A stretch of 12,218 bases of DNA from VMSU01 sp031400755 (lineage in GTDB: Bacteria; Desulfobacterota; Desulfobulbia; Desulfobulbales; VMSU01): NCBI GenBank assembly GCA_031400755.1, contig JANNQL010000073.1, positions 1-12,218 of the forward strand, in the 5' to 3' direction. Positions 1-7,229 of this stretch are shown one piece after another. A program made the translations under genes and the position numbers. Position 1 is the stretch's first letter. Every line of letters begins with the position of its first letter. A model generated the notes under the pieces. That model saw nothing but the letters and a program-made list of their open reading frames with translations. It did not search any database and was not told where the DNA came from.

Positions 1-92
1 CCTGGCGCTGGCGCGGACGCGGTTGATGGCGGCGAAGTATCCGTACTACCTGCTGGCGGATTCGCCGGAAGGCCGCAAGAAGGAAGACGATT
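1..92 (+). pseudogene. Fragment of a second mod (adenine DNA methyltransferase) copy, inverted relative to the main mod
   Basis: The plus-strand frame starting at base 2 reads LALARTRLMAAKYPYYLLADS and then PEGRKKE. This is nearly the same peptide that the minus-strand mod encodes at about 200-290, which has KYAYY and PEGIKKE. It follows methyltransferase motif I in the main mod, so this is the same protein region in the opposite orientation. Aligned by hand, about 74 of 86 bases match (roughly 86%), so it is a diverged homologue and not an exact mirror image. The frame continues through the palindromic repeat and stops at 206-208. Nothing before base 1 is visible, so this may be the tail of a longer, convergent mod gene outside the window or only a stranded fragment. 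Function is unlikely from this piece alone. Confidence 0.7.
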
Positions 93-94
93 TA

Positions 95-152
95 GCGAGC
101 CTCCCACGTAAGTGGGGGGAGGGACCTCCCCCCGCTGACGCGGGAGGCTCGC
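95..152. repeat. Nested palindromic repeat element between the two mod copies
   Basis: The outer arms GCGAGCCTCCC (95-105) and GGGAGGCTCGC (142-152) are perfect 11-bp inverted repeats. Inside them, GGGGGGAGG (114-122) and CCTCCCCCC (125-133) form a second perfect 9-bp palindrome around a 2-base centre. The element could fold into a long cruciform or RNA hairpin. It sits exactly between the inverted mod fragment and the main mod. Its arms read LASLP in frame from both sides, so both mod copies flow into it. It resembles a REP/MITE-like palindromic element, but I cannot name a family. Confidence 0.75.
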
Positions 153-186
153 TGGGAGGCTCGCTGGGAGGCTCGCTGGGAGACTT
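139..186. repeat. 12-bp tandem repeat (unit GCTGGGAGGCTC)
   Basis: Two exact 12-bp units lie at 151-162 and 163-174. They are flanked by a near-copy at 139-150 and a degenerate unit at 175-186. The unit is an extended form of the right arm of the adjacent palindrome, which suggests slippage at that arm. Read on the minus strand in the mod frame, each unit encodes the four residues ASLP, so the array adds codons without breaking frame. Confidence 0.8.
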
Positions 187-191
187 GCTAG

Positions 192-1654
192 TTCCGCTTC
201 CTTCTTGATCCCTTCAGGCGAATCGGCCAGCAGATAGTACGCATACTTGGCGGCCATCAGGCGCGTGCGCGCCAGCGCCAGGGCGACGCGGCTGGTGTCG
301 CAGGTGATCCAGCGCCGGCCCCACTGCTCGGCGACATAGGCGGTGGTGCCGCTGCCGCAGGTGGGGTCGAGCACCAGGTCACCTGGGTCGGTGGTCATCA
401 GGAGGCAACGTTCGATTACAGGGGTTGAAGTTTGCACAACGTAGACTTTGGGGTCGGATCGGCTTTGTACTGCACCGCTGATGTCGGTCCAAAGATTAGC
501 AATTGGGGCAAAGCCGAAATCATCCTGAAATCTTCGGTAGTTCAGCTTCCCAGCGCTAGACGCCTGTAACCTATCTGCAAAAGCAAGGTGGCGAAGTCCT
601 TGTTCAGTCGTCTTGAAAGTGCCTTTGCCCGGATGATAGGTCTTGCCATTCCAAACAAAGGTCGTGACGTCTCCATCGCCAGCTGGACGAGAACTCGTGA
701 TGTTATCAAGGCGGTAGAATCTACCCTCGGGAGTTGGCTGGTCGTATCGGATTTCAGCATTGTCACTCCGAGCTTGATAGATTGCTCGAAACTTGGTGCG
801 TGTACGGTCCTTGCCGTACCAAATAAGGAAGTCGCAAGTTGAACCGATCAAGCTACTACCCTCGCTTGTTGTCTTTCGTACAGTGATCTGTGACACAAAA
901 TTTTCTGCTCCAACACCTCATCCAGCACGCACCGCACCAGATGCACATTCTCATCGCCAATCTGCACAAAGACGCTGCCGGTCTCGGTCAGCAGCTCCCG
1001 CGCCACCACCAGCCGGTCGCGCAGGTAACTCAAGTACGAATGGACGGCCCATTTCCAGGTGTCGCGGAAGGCGCGCACCTGTTCGGGCTGGCGAGTGGCG
1101 TCCTCGGCCTTGCCGTCCTTGACGTCGCGCTTCCTGGTGCTCACCTGCCAGTTGGAGCCGAACTTGATGCCGTAGGGCGGATCGAAATAGATGGTCTGCA
1201 CCTGGCCCTTGAGCCCTTCCTTCTCGGCCAAGCTGGTCATCACCAACAGCGAATCGCCTAGCACCAGCCGGTTGGTCCAGTTCTGCTCATGGTGGTAGAA
1301 CTCGACCTTCTGCTCGAAGTCGGGCGGGCCGCCGTTGAAGTCGGCGAAGAGGTTGAATTGCTTGTCTTCAGGCCTCTCCAGGCGGGGCAGGGCGTCAATG
1401 AGCGCCTGCGGGTGAATTTTCTCCTGGATGTAGATCGGCACCACGGGGACGGTGAGGTCGGCGCGGTCCTGTTCGTCCTTGCCCTGCCAGACCAGTTGCG
1501 GATCAAGCGAGGTGTCGCGCGGGTACACGATGGTCTTGGGGGTGAGTTCCTCGTCGGCCACAAAGTCGCGCAGTTCCTCGGTGGGGATGTTGGCGCGCTT
1601 GTCCTGGTGGCTGATGGAATCAACGCTCAAAGGGGGTGCTGTTTTCTTGGCCAT
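192..1654 (-). pseudogene. mod: Type III-like Mod subunit (beta-class adenine DNA methyltransferase), frameshifted and 3'-rearranged
   Basis: This would methylate adenine at the recognition site of a type III restriction-modification system. The ATG at 1652-1654 has an AAGGA-like ribosome site upstream. The first frame carries LGDSLLVM near residues 132-139 and the catalytic DPPYG at residues 158-162. It shifts frame after V247 (about 911-916), where one base appears lost and the frame soon ends at 848. Moving to the frame whose codons start at 911 gives an open reading with no stop to the window edge. That frame continues as GAENFVSQITVRKTT and contains motif I, LDPTCGSGTT, at about 371-342. 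The order DPPY, recognition region, motif I is that of beta-class enzymes such as Mod. Past about 192 the frame leaves family-like sequence and enters ASLP repeats. One missing base could also be a sequencing error or a phase-variable site, though there is no long repeat there. Confidence 0.8.
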
Positions 1655-1715
1655 GGAGTAATTCCTTGGTTTGTATCAGACACGGGGGTCATAAGGAAAT
1701 TTATCGTTCCCGTGT

Positions 1716-2627
1716 TCAGGTTTCATTGGTTGTTTTCCACAGGGTAAGTGTTTGCCAGTTTTCGGGGAAGCCCATGGCCACCGGATCGATAGCCTGATCT
1801 GTCTCTATGAGTTGCCTCATCCTCTTGGGCCATGAAGTCCCTGGGCTGATAAGCCGCAGAAGATACCCGAGCATAACCAACGTATTATAAACCCGGCGGT
1901 CGTCTTTGGGGTTGAACATGGTCACGAGACTGGTGGGCGTTCTCGGGATGGTCATGGTAAACGTCAGCCTGCGGTTCCAAAGCCGGCAATGGTGCGCCGT
2001 GAGATTACGGATGTGGGTCAGGTGATGCATGAAGGACCCAAGCACCGCCTCATCGATTGCATAGGCCCGGGCAATGGCCTGGCGGTCTTGACGGTGTTTG
2101 AGATTCTTGAACCATTTGGAGAGTTGCCCAAAGGACATGACTTCGCAGACAGCCCAGATTGGCGGCTGGTCGGGCTCGTCATAGGTTCTGTGATAATGGT
2201 CAATGAATGTCTCATGGCTTCTGCCAATCTCTTCTTTCAGGCCTTCGGTGAGTTGCCGATGAAGGCCGGCGTTATGAAAAATTGCCGCATCCATGTAGGC
2301 GTGGCTCCCGTACTTCAAGGCGAGTTCGTAGGCGAAACGGGTGCGGAACGAAACCTCGACACGTTCGATTGCTTCAAGTACCAGCAGGCGGAATTTACGA
2401 TCAAAGACGTAGAGCGCCAAGGCATCATCAAAGGTGGTGCCTGCCTTGAAACAGTGCTCGTGTCCATCGGCTGTTGCCTCGAATGGGAGCCAATAGGCGC
2501 GGAGGCGATAGTAATTGATATGGGAAAGATAACGGACAGCACGCGCCTGGTCGGGGATGACCATGCCGCGCGCCTGGAGGAGAGCGATTTGCGCGTCAAA
2601 AGAAAGAGGGGGCTTGGTGTAGTTCAT
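1716..2627 (-). CDS. abiF: Abi_2/AbiF-family abortive infection protein with HEPN motif
   Basis: Predicted protein of 303 residues, intact, about the usual length for Abi_2 proteins. Family hallmarks are visible: YLSHINYYRLRAYW near residues 33-46, an IERVEVSFRTRFAY helix at 87-100, and PPIWAVCEVMSFGQLSKWF at 155-173. At 207-212, RNLTAH gives the R-x4-H pattern of HEPN ribonucleases. Family knowledge: AbiD/AbiF proteins cause abortive infection, and AbiF has been described with an adjacent structured RNA acting as antitoxin and as a relative of the Cas13 ancestor. I chose the ATG at 2625-2627, which has GGGGG seven bases upstream. The longer reading uses a TTG at 2666 that lies inside the RNA candidate. 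It lies between broken res and mod genes, 61 bp before mod. It has no signal peptide or obvious membrane segment, so it is cytoplasmic. That it is an RNase is inference from the motif. Confidence 0.85.
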   Translation of the reverse strand: MNYTKPPLSFDAQIALLQARGMVIPDQARAVRYLSHINYYRLRAYWLPFEATADGHEHCFKAGTTFDDALALYVFDRKFRLLVLEAIERVEVSFRTRFAYELALKYGSHAYMDAAIFHNAGLHRQLTEGLKEEIGRSHETFIDHYHRTYDEPDQPPIWAVCEVMSFGQLSKWFKNLKHRQDRQAIARAYAIDEAVLGSFMHHLTHIRNLTAHHCRLWNRRLTFTMTIPRTPTSLVTMFNPKDDRRVYNTLVMLGYLLRLISPGTSWPKRMRQLIETDQAIDPVAMGFPENWQTLTLWKTTNET

Positions 2628-2639
2628 GACCAAGCCCCC

Positions 2640-2700
2640 AAAAAAGTAACCCGCCGGGGTGCGCAAATCAGGTCGAAACCTGCAGAGGCGTGGCGGGTAT
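2640..2700 (-). ncRNA. Candidate AbiF-associated structured RNA upstream of abiF
   Basis: On the minus strand the sequence folds into an outer stem CCCGCC (2697-2692) with GGCGGG (2655-2650). It encloses a perfect hairpin CAGGU-UUCG-ACCUG (2682-2669), with possible short GCG/CGC pairing between the two stems. The outer stem is followed by UUAC and six U residues (2645-2640), so the structure ends like a Rho-independent terminator. The U-tract abuts the ribosome site of abiF. A structured 'abiF RNA' upstream of such genes is known in the literature. I infer that this is an instance from position, gene partner and fold, without a covariance model match. Confidence 0.6.
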
Positions 2701-2703
2701 TAT

Positions 2704-2732
2704 TCAAAGGATATGAATAGAGCATAGCAAAA
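2704..2732 (-). promoter_or_regulatory. Candidate promoter for the abiF RNA
   Basis: Reading the minus strand, TTGCTA is followed after about 19-20 bases by the AT-rich GAATAAT, which lies just before the first stem of the RNA candidate. The match to sigma-70 hexamers and the spacing are only fair. The AT-rich stretch between the res stop (2770) and the RNA is the natural place for a promoter serving the RNA and abiF. Confidence 0.3.
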
Positions 2733-2769
2733 AAAATCTTCGTTGTCACCATTCTTGAAAAAAAATGTG

Positions 2770-5052
2770 TCATCCGTGTTGCGCTCCTTTTTGCAGGTAG
2801 CCTCGAATCGCATTCTGGGCGTTCCACGGGTCATCAATTTCGATAAACTCCCAGCGTCCGAAGCCACCGTGGTTATTGATGGCTGGCACCCACAACGTGC
2901 GCGCCGTGGCGACCTTGGCCGCCTTGTCTTTCTTCTTCTCGCCGGTGACTTCGACAATCAGGTTCAGGAGGTTCCCCTCACCCCCAGCCCCTCTCCCAGA
3001 GGGCGAGGGGAGTTGGATGACGACGATGAAGTCAGGCGTGTAGTTCTTCTCCTCGCCGCCCAGGGTGTAGGGGATGGTGAAACCCAAGTTGTGGTTCTTG
3101 ACGTAGCGGATGACTTCGGGCATATCCTCGATGGCCTGTGCCATCTTCTGCTCCCACGAATCGGTATCGGCAACGACATGGGAAATATGGCACTTGTCCT
3201 CGCGGGTGGCAAAGACCGGACGTCGGGTGTCGAAATCGACATAACGGGTGGAACCGATGGTGTCATACGGGCGCAGGATGGGCTTGAGTTTCGCGGTGCC
3301 GTCGGTTGAGGCGACAATGGCCTTGTAGATGCGGTCAGCGGCATCGTGCGCGAACTCGATCAAGAGCAACAGTGAGGAAAGGTATGGTCTTTGAGGGTGA
3401 CGCATTCAGGCAAGCCAACGTTTGGCAATGACCAGCAGTTGCGGGAAGAGCCAGGGCTTGTCGTTGCCGTCGTCGTCGCGGAAGTAGCGTTCCAGGGTCA
3501 ATTTCGCCAGCAGAAAGGCGACTTCGTTGGTCCGGTGGTTTTTCAATTCGTCTAAGGTATGGACACTTGATTCGCCGACGATGGGCGCATTCTCGGTCTT
3601 GGTGGGGATGTCGGCGGTGGAAAGTAGCAAGCGCGAATCGGGAGTGAAGGTCGCCGTCAGCTTTTCGCCTGCCATGTCATAGCGATAGCCAAGCAGACGG
3701 GGAAAGGCGATTTCGCAGGTGAGCCGATTGTCTAAGGCACGGACGCGAGTCGGCTTGGCCCGATCGGTGGATCCTTGGTGGTGCCGCTGCACGGGATAAA
3801 AGAAAATGGCACACCGTAGACCTCGGCGTATTCGGGATCGAAATGGCCGGTTTCAGGATTAACGGCATAACTCATACGGCGTAGGGCACGGCCAACCACC
3901 TGCTCGCACAACAGCTGCGTGCCAAAGGCGCGCACCCCGAGGACATGGGTAACGGTATTGGCATCCCAGCCCTCGGTGAGCATCGAAACGCTGACCACGC
4001 ACTTGACGTGTTCACCAAGCTTGCCTGCCTTGCCAACCGTGTTCATCACTTCGCGCAGCAGGTCTTCGTCGGTGAGATCTTCAGCATCACGACCAGGAAA
4101 GCGGGCACGGTATTCGTTCTTAAACTCGTCAATTTCACGGGAGGCGATTTTCTTGAAGTCGTCGCTCATCGCCTCGCCGGATTCGAGTTGGCGGCTGTCC
4201 ACCAGGATGGTGTTCGGGCGGTGCAGCCAGGCGCCGTTGCCATCGTCGTTGCGAAAGATGGGCAGTTGTCCGGCCTGGACTATAGATTGATCGCCGATCT
4301 GCTTTTCCCAGCCGGCAATGAAGTCGAAGACGAGCTTAGAGACATTGGTGTTGTTGCAGACCACGATAAAGACGGGCGGGGTAATCCCACGGGCGCGGGC
4401 CTCGTCGTTCTGCTCCCAGAGCTGGTAATACTTTTCGTAGTTGCCGTAGAGACTGTGCAAGGCCCCTTGCAGTTCGACGGGGAGATTAGGCTCGCCACCG
4501 ACCTTCTCTGTTTTACGGCCTTTTCGGGGGCAGGTGTTCGCTGATGCGTAGCCACAGGGCTGCTCGCCGGTCATCGAGTCGTCGGCCACCGGGACGCGGG
4601 GCACTTTGACGATGCCAGCCTCAATGGAGTCAATGAGAGAAAAGCCGGAGACCACCCATGGAAAGAGCAGGCCTTCGGGATAGCCCGACCCGCGCAGGAA
4701 GAACGGGGTGGCCGAAAGATCATAGATGGCCTTGACGCCGATCTTGGCCTTCACGGCCTCGATGCCGGAGATCCAGATGCGGGCCTCTTCGTCGCGATCT
4801 TTGGCCTCGACACGATCATCGCCGCTGAGTTTCTCGATCTCGGCATCAGGTTTGTGTCCACTCGGTGTCGAAAAGCGCCAATTGTGAAGCGCCTTTCTTC
4901 TTTTTGGGCCGGGCGATTGGCACGAAATAGGAACTTATCCTGCGGCCATCAACGATCTCGTTGGTGATACCCTCATCAGTAAAACGGAAATGGCGGGTTG
5001 GTTCGTGGAAGGGCGTGTTGATGATCGGGTTTTCGATGACGACTTGACTCAT
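2770..5052 (-). pseudogene. res: Type III-like restriction endonuclease Res subunit, internally deleted and multiply frameshifted
   Basis: Pieces of one helicase-nuclease gene lie in order on the minus strand. The start is ATG at 5050-5052 (MSQVVIENPI) with AAGGAA nine bases upstream. A longer reading from 5145 has no such site and no family-like residues. The first piece ends near 4853 at TEWTQ. Sequence then resumes as DAEIEKLSGDDRVEA, so the segment carrying ATGSGKT (motif I) and DEAH (motif II) in relatives is absent. SATPFF (motif III, 4715-4698) and QVVGRALRR (motif VI, 3902-3876) remain. Further frame changes occur near 4557-4520, near 3757-3765 and around 3370-3410. The last piece holds the nuclease-like region with TPDFIV and LIVEVTGEKKK, split by a palindromic insert at 2973-3013. 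Without motifs I and II, ATP-driven restriction should be lost. Confidence 0.85.
2973..3013. repeat. G/C-rich palindromic repeat inserted in res
   Basis: CCCCTCTCCC (2988-2997), AGA, then GGGCGAGGGG (3001-3010) form a 10-bp imperfect palindrome (9 of 10 pairs), preceded by CCCCTCACCCCCAG. This type of CCCTCACCCC...CTCTCCC...GAGGGG repeat is familiar from many bacterial genomes. In the minus-strand res frame it encodes LPSPSGRGAGGEGN without a stop, between the PD and E elements of the putative nuclease fold. Confidence 0.65.
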
Positions 5053-5146
5053 GCGGTGACGTTCCTTACTTGCGCTTTCGTTAAAGTGGTCTGAGAGTTG
5101 CCCGCACTGAGCGGAGCCGAAGTGTTCACACGTCATGACAAACACC

Positions 5147-5187
5147 AGGAAAAGAAAGGCCTGAAAATCGACTGATCTTCAGGCCTT
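5147..5187 (-). terminator. Rho-independent terminator of the carboxylase operon
   Basis: On the minus strand a perfect 10-bp stem, AAGGCCTGAA (5187-5178) with TTCAGGCCTT (5165-5156), has a 12-base loop and is followed by the T-rich tail TCTTTTCC. It starts 26 bases past the stop of the carboxyltransferase gene (5214-5216). It separates that operon from the res remnant downstream. Confidence 0.85.
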
Positions 5188-5213
5188 CTGGGAAATCTTT
5201 CCGGGCTAAATCT

Positions 5214-7121
5214 CTACTCCATAGCAATCTTCACCAGCTTGTCGCCTGGCTTCATCTGTTTGCCCGCTTCGGCATGGATTTTTTCTATCTTGCCGGCCAC
5301 CGGGCTCGCCACCGGGGTCTGCATCTTCATGGCCTCAAGTACCACCAGGGTGTCTCCCACCACCACGTGCTGGCCTTCCTTGACCTTGATGTCGCAGACA
5401 TTGGCGTTGAACGGCGCCCGGATGTCACCGGCCTGACCGAGTTCGACAATCTCCTCCTTGGTCAGTTCCAGGGGCTTGGCCGCCACCGCACCGGCCACCT
5501 CCTCGGGGAAGGAGTAGACCCGCTGGTGGTGGTCGACATTCAGGTAGATATTCCACTCGCCCTCTTCCTTGTTCAGTTGTTTGGGCCCGACCTCGATGAC
5601 ATGCTCCTTGCCTTGGTGGTCCTTGAATTGAATGGTCTCGCCTACCCGGAAGCCACCCCGTCGCATGAAGATACTGGGCGGCAGGACATAGACGTGGCCA
5701 AACTCCTCCTCGAACTTGAAGAAGTTGACCGCGTCATTGGGGTGCTGCAGGAAGAGGACCAGCTGTTGCTCGGTCGGCTCGCGGCCAATGCGTTTGGTAA
5801 GGGTCTGGCGTTCCTGCTCGATATCCATGTCCGCGATTGCTTCTTCTCCGCCGTCTCGTTTCAAAATCTCGCGCCACTCCGGGCCAAAGACCTTTTCATA
5901 GATCCAGTCCGGCGGCGGGTAGAAGGGGAAGGGCCCGTATTTGCCGAGCAGGAGGTTCTTCAGGTCGCCGGAGGGGTTGCCGTAGCGGCTGCCGCCGAGG
6001 ACGTTACTCACCGCAGTCGTCCACAGGATCTGCGAACCAGGGGTGACGCTCCAGTAATTGCCCAGTTCGACCTGGACCTTGGGCAGTTCTTCGTGCAGGA
6101 TCTCCGGCATCCGCTCCAGGAAGCCACCCTTGACTGCCTGTTCAAAACTCGAGCCCATGGCGCCGCCCGGCAGTTTGTGGATCTGCACGGTCGGCAGGAA
6201 GCCCTTGAACTGCGACTCGAAATACTCGTAGTGCTGGCGCTCGCCCCGCAGGACCTCGGAGGTCTCGATCACTGCCTCGACATTGACGCCTACCGGCAGC
6301 TTGCCGTAGTCTTTGAGGGTGTCGATCACGGTCAGGATGGGCGGCGGCCCGTAATAGCCGGTAAAGGCGTGGTCCGCTGCGTCAACTATGGTGGCGCCGT
6401 TGATGACGGCTGAGGTGATGCGGCCGACATCGTTGCCATCGGTGTTATGGCCATGATAATGGAGCACCAGATCTGGATAGCGCTGCTTGATGGCCGCCAC
6501 CAAGTCACCGATCCGCTTAGGCGTCCCTAAGCCCCCGTGATTCTTGATGCAGAGGATGATGTCCTCGCCGGTCACGTTCAGGATATCCTTGACCTTGCCG
6601 ACGTAATAAGCGTCGGTATGCTCGGGGCCGGTGGAGAAGCAGATACAGGGTTCAAGTATTCTGCCCGCTGCTTGCACCTCTTCAAAGACCGACTGCATAT
6701 TTGGCACATGGTTCATGAAGTCAAAGACCCGCCAGACATCGACGTACTTGGCGAACTCACGAACTGTCAGCCGAATGACATTCTGGGGGTAGGGCCGGTA
6801 GCCGAAGAGGTTCACGCCCCGGCATAGGGTCTGAAACATGGTGTTGGGCATCTTATCGCGGAGCAACTGCAGTTTCAGGAAAGGATCAACCTGTTTTCTG
6901 AGGATATCAACGTGCACGGAGGCGCCGCCGGTAATTTCCAGCGAAAAGTAGTTGGCCTTCTCACGGGCCTTGGCGGCCAGCAGGTCGGTGTGCAAGAGGA
7001 TCCTGTTCTTGAAATCGGACTGGGAGAGGTCCCGCGCCGTATTGGTGATAAAATAGCCATCCGCCTTTCTGAGGATGGGCAACACTTCCTTAATATGCAT
7101 ACCCTGAACAATACGTTCCAT
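5214..7121 (-). CDS. pycB: Pyruvate carboxylase-type subunit B (carboxyltransferase plus biotin carrier domain)
   Basis: Predicted 635-residue protein that would transfer the carboxyl group from carboxybiotin to an acceptor, most likely pyruvate to give oxaloacetate. The ATG at 7119-7121 has a strong AAGGAG nine bases upstream. A longer frame from 7184 lacks this and is rejected. Residues 20-300 form an HMG-lyase-like TIM barrel, with RDLSQSDFKNR (30-40, metal-ligand Asp), CIKNHGGLGTP (191-201, the likely carbamylated Lys at 193) and HYH (221-223, metal ligands). Residues about 310-550 are the conserved carboxylase region. The last 75 residues are a biotinyl domain with EAMKM (596-600), biotin on K599. 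The barrel motifs differ from typical PycB/OadA: KNHGG replaces KDMAG, and LPGGAMGS replaces the usual PGGQ/M region. Its partner gene lies 108 bp upstream. Oxaloacetate decarboxylase alpha is less likely, since no beta/gamma genes are near. 2-oxoglutarate carboxylase cannot be excluded. Confidence 0.85.
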   Translation of the reverse strand: MERIVQGMHIKEVLPILRKADGYFITNTARDLSQSDFKNRILLHTDLLAAKAREKANYFSLEITGGASVHVDILRKQVDPFLKLQLLRDKMPNTMFQTLCRGVNLFGYRPYPQNVIRLTVREFAKYVDVWRVFDFMNHVPNMQSVFEEVQAAGRILEPCICFSTGPEHTDAYYVGKVKDILNVTGEDIILCIKNHGGLGTPKRIGDLVAAIKQRYPDLVLHYHGHNTDGNDVGRITSAVINGATIVDAADHAFTGYYGPPPILTVIDTLKDYGKLPVGVNVEAVIETSEVLRGERQHYEYFESQFKGFLPTVQIHKLPGGAMGSSFEQAVKGGFLERMPEILHEELPKVQVELGNYWSVTPGSQILWTTAVSNVLGGSRYGNPSGDLKNLLLGKYGPFPFYPPPDWIYEKVFGPEWREILKRDGGEEAIADMDIEQERQTLTKRIGREPTEQQLVLFLQHPNDAVNFFKFEEEFGHVYVLPPSIFMRRGGFRVGETIQFKDHQGKEHVIEVGPKQLNKEEGEWNIYLNVDHHQRVYSFPEEVAGAVAAKPLELTKEEIVELGQAGDIRAPFNANVCDIKVKEGQHVVVGDTLVVLEAMKMQTPVASPVAGKIEKIHAEAGKQMKPGDKLVKIAME

Positions 7122-7229
7122 GGTAGGTAACTCCTTGTGGTCGGCGCTTCGCAGGCAAAGGCGAAGGCCATGGTTCAAGTTCAAAGCGCCACGAGTCGCG
7201 GCGCCACGGGACAGACAGTACGCCGTAGC

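Noticed and set aside
151..186. Short regular repeats that could suggest a CRISPR array
   Set aside because: The 12-bp units are back to back without spacers, so this is a simple tandem repeat derived from the neighbouring palindrome.
1680..1715. ACACGGG...CCCGTGT inverted repeat between abiF and mod as a terminator
   Set aside because: The 7-bp stem has a loop of about 22 bases and no T-tract on the minus strand, so it is too weak to call.
1989..2720. Plus-strand open frame of 243 codons opposite abiF
   Set aside because: It is antisense to a well-supported Abi_2 protein with recognisable motifs, and its own translation shows no family features.
3406..3792. Separate 128-codon gene starting MQRHHQGSTD
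   Set aside because: Its residues after about position 13 continue the Res protein directly. The start is produced by a frameshift near 3757-3765, so it is a piece of the res pseudogene.
5090..5130. CACTTCGGCTCCGCTCAGTG-like sequence before the res start, similar to a widespread intergenic repeat
   Set aside because: Only one copy is visible and its pairing is weak. It may just be the upstream part of the degraded res leader, so it is not called as an element.
5274..6413. Long plus-strand open frame of 379 codons
   Set aside because: It lies entirely antisense to the carboxyltransferase gene, has no ribosome site, and its residues (rich in Leu, Asp, Val, Gly) are typical of a shadow of a GC-rich gene.
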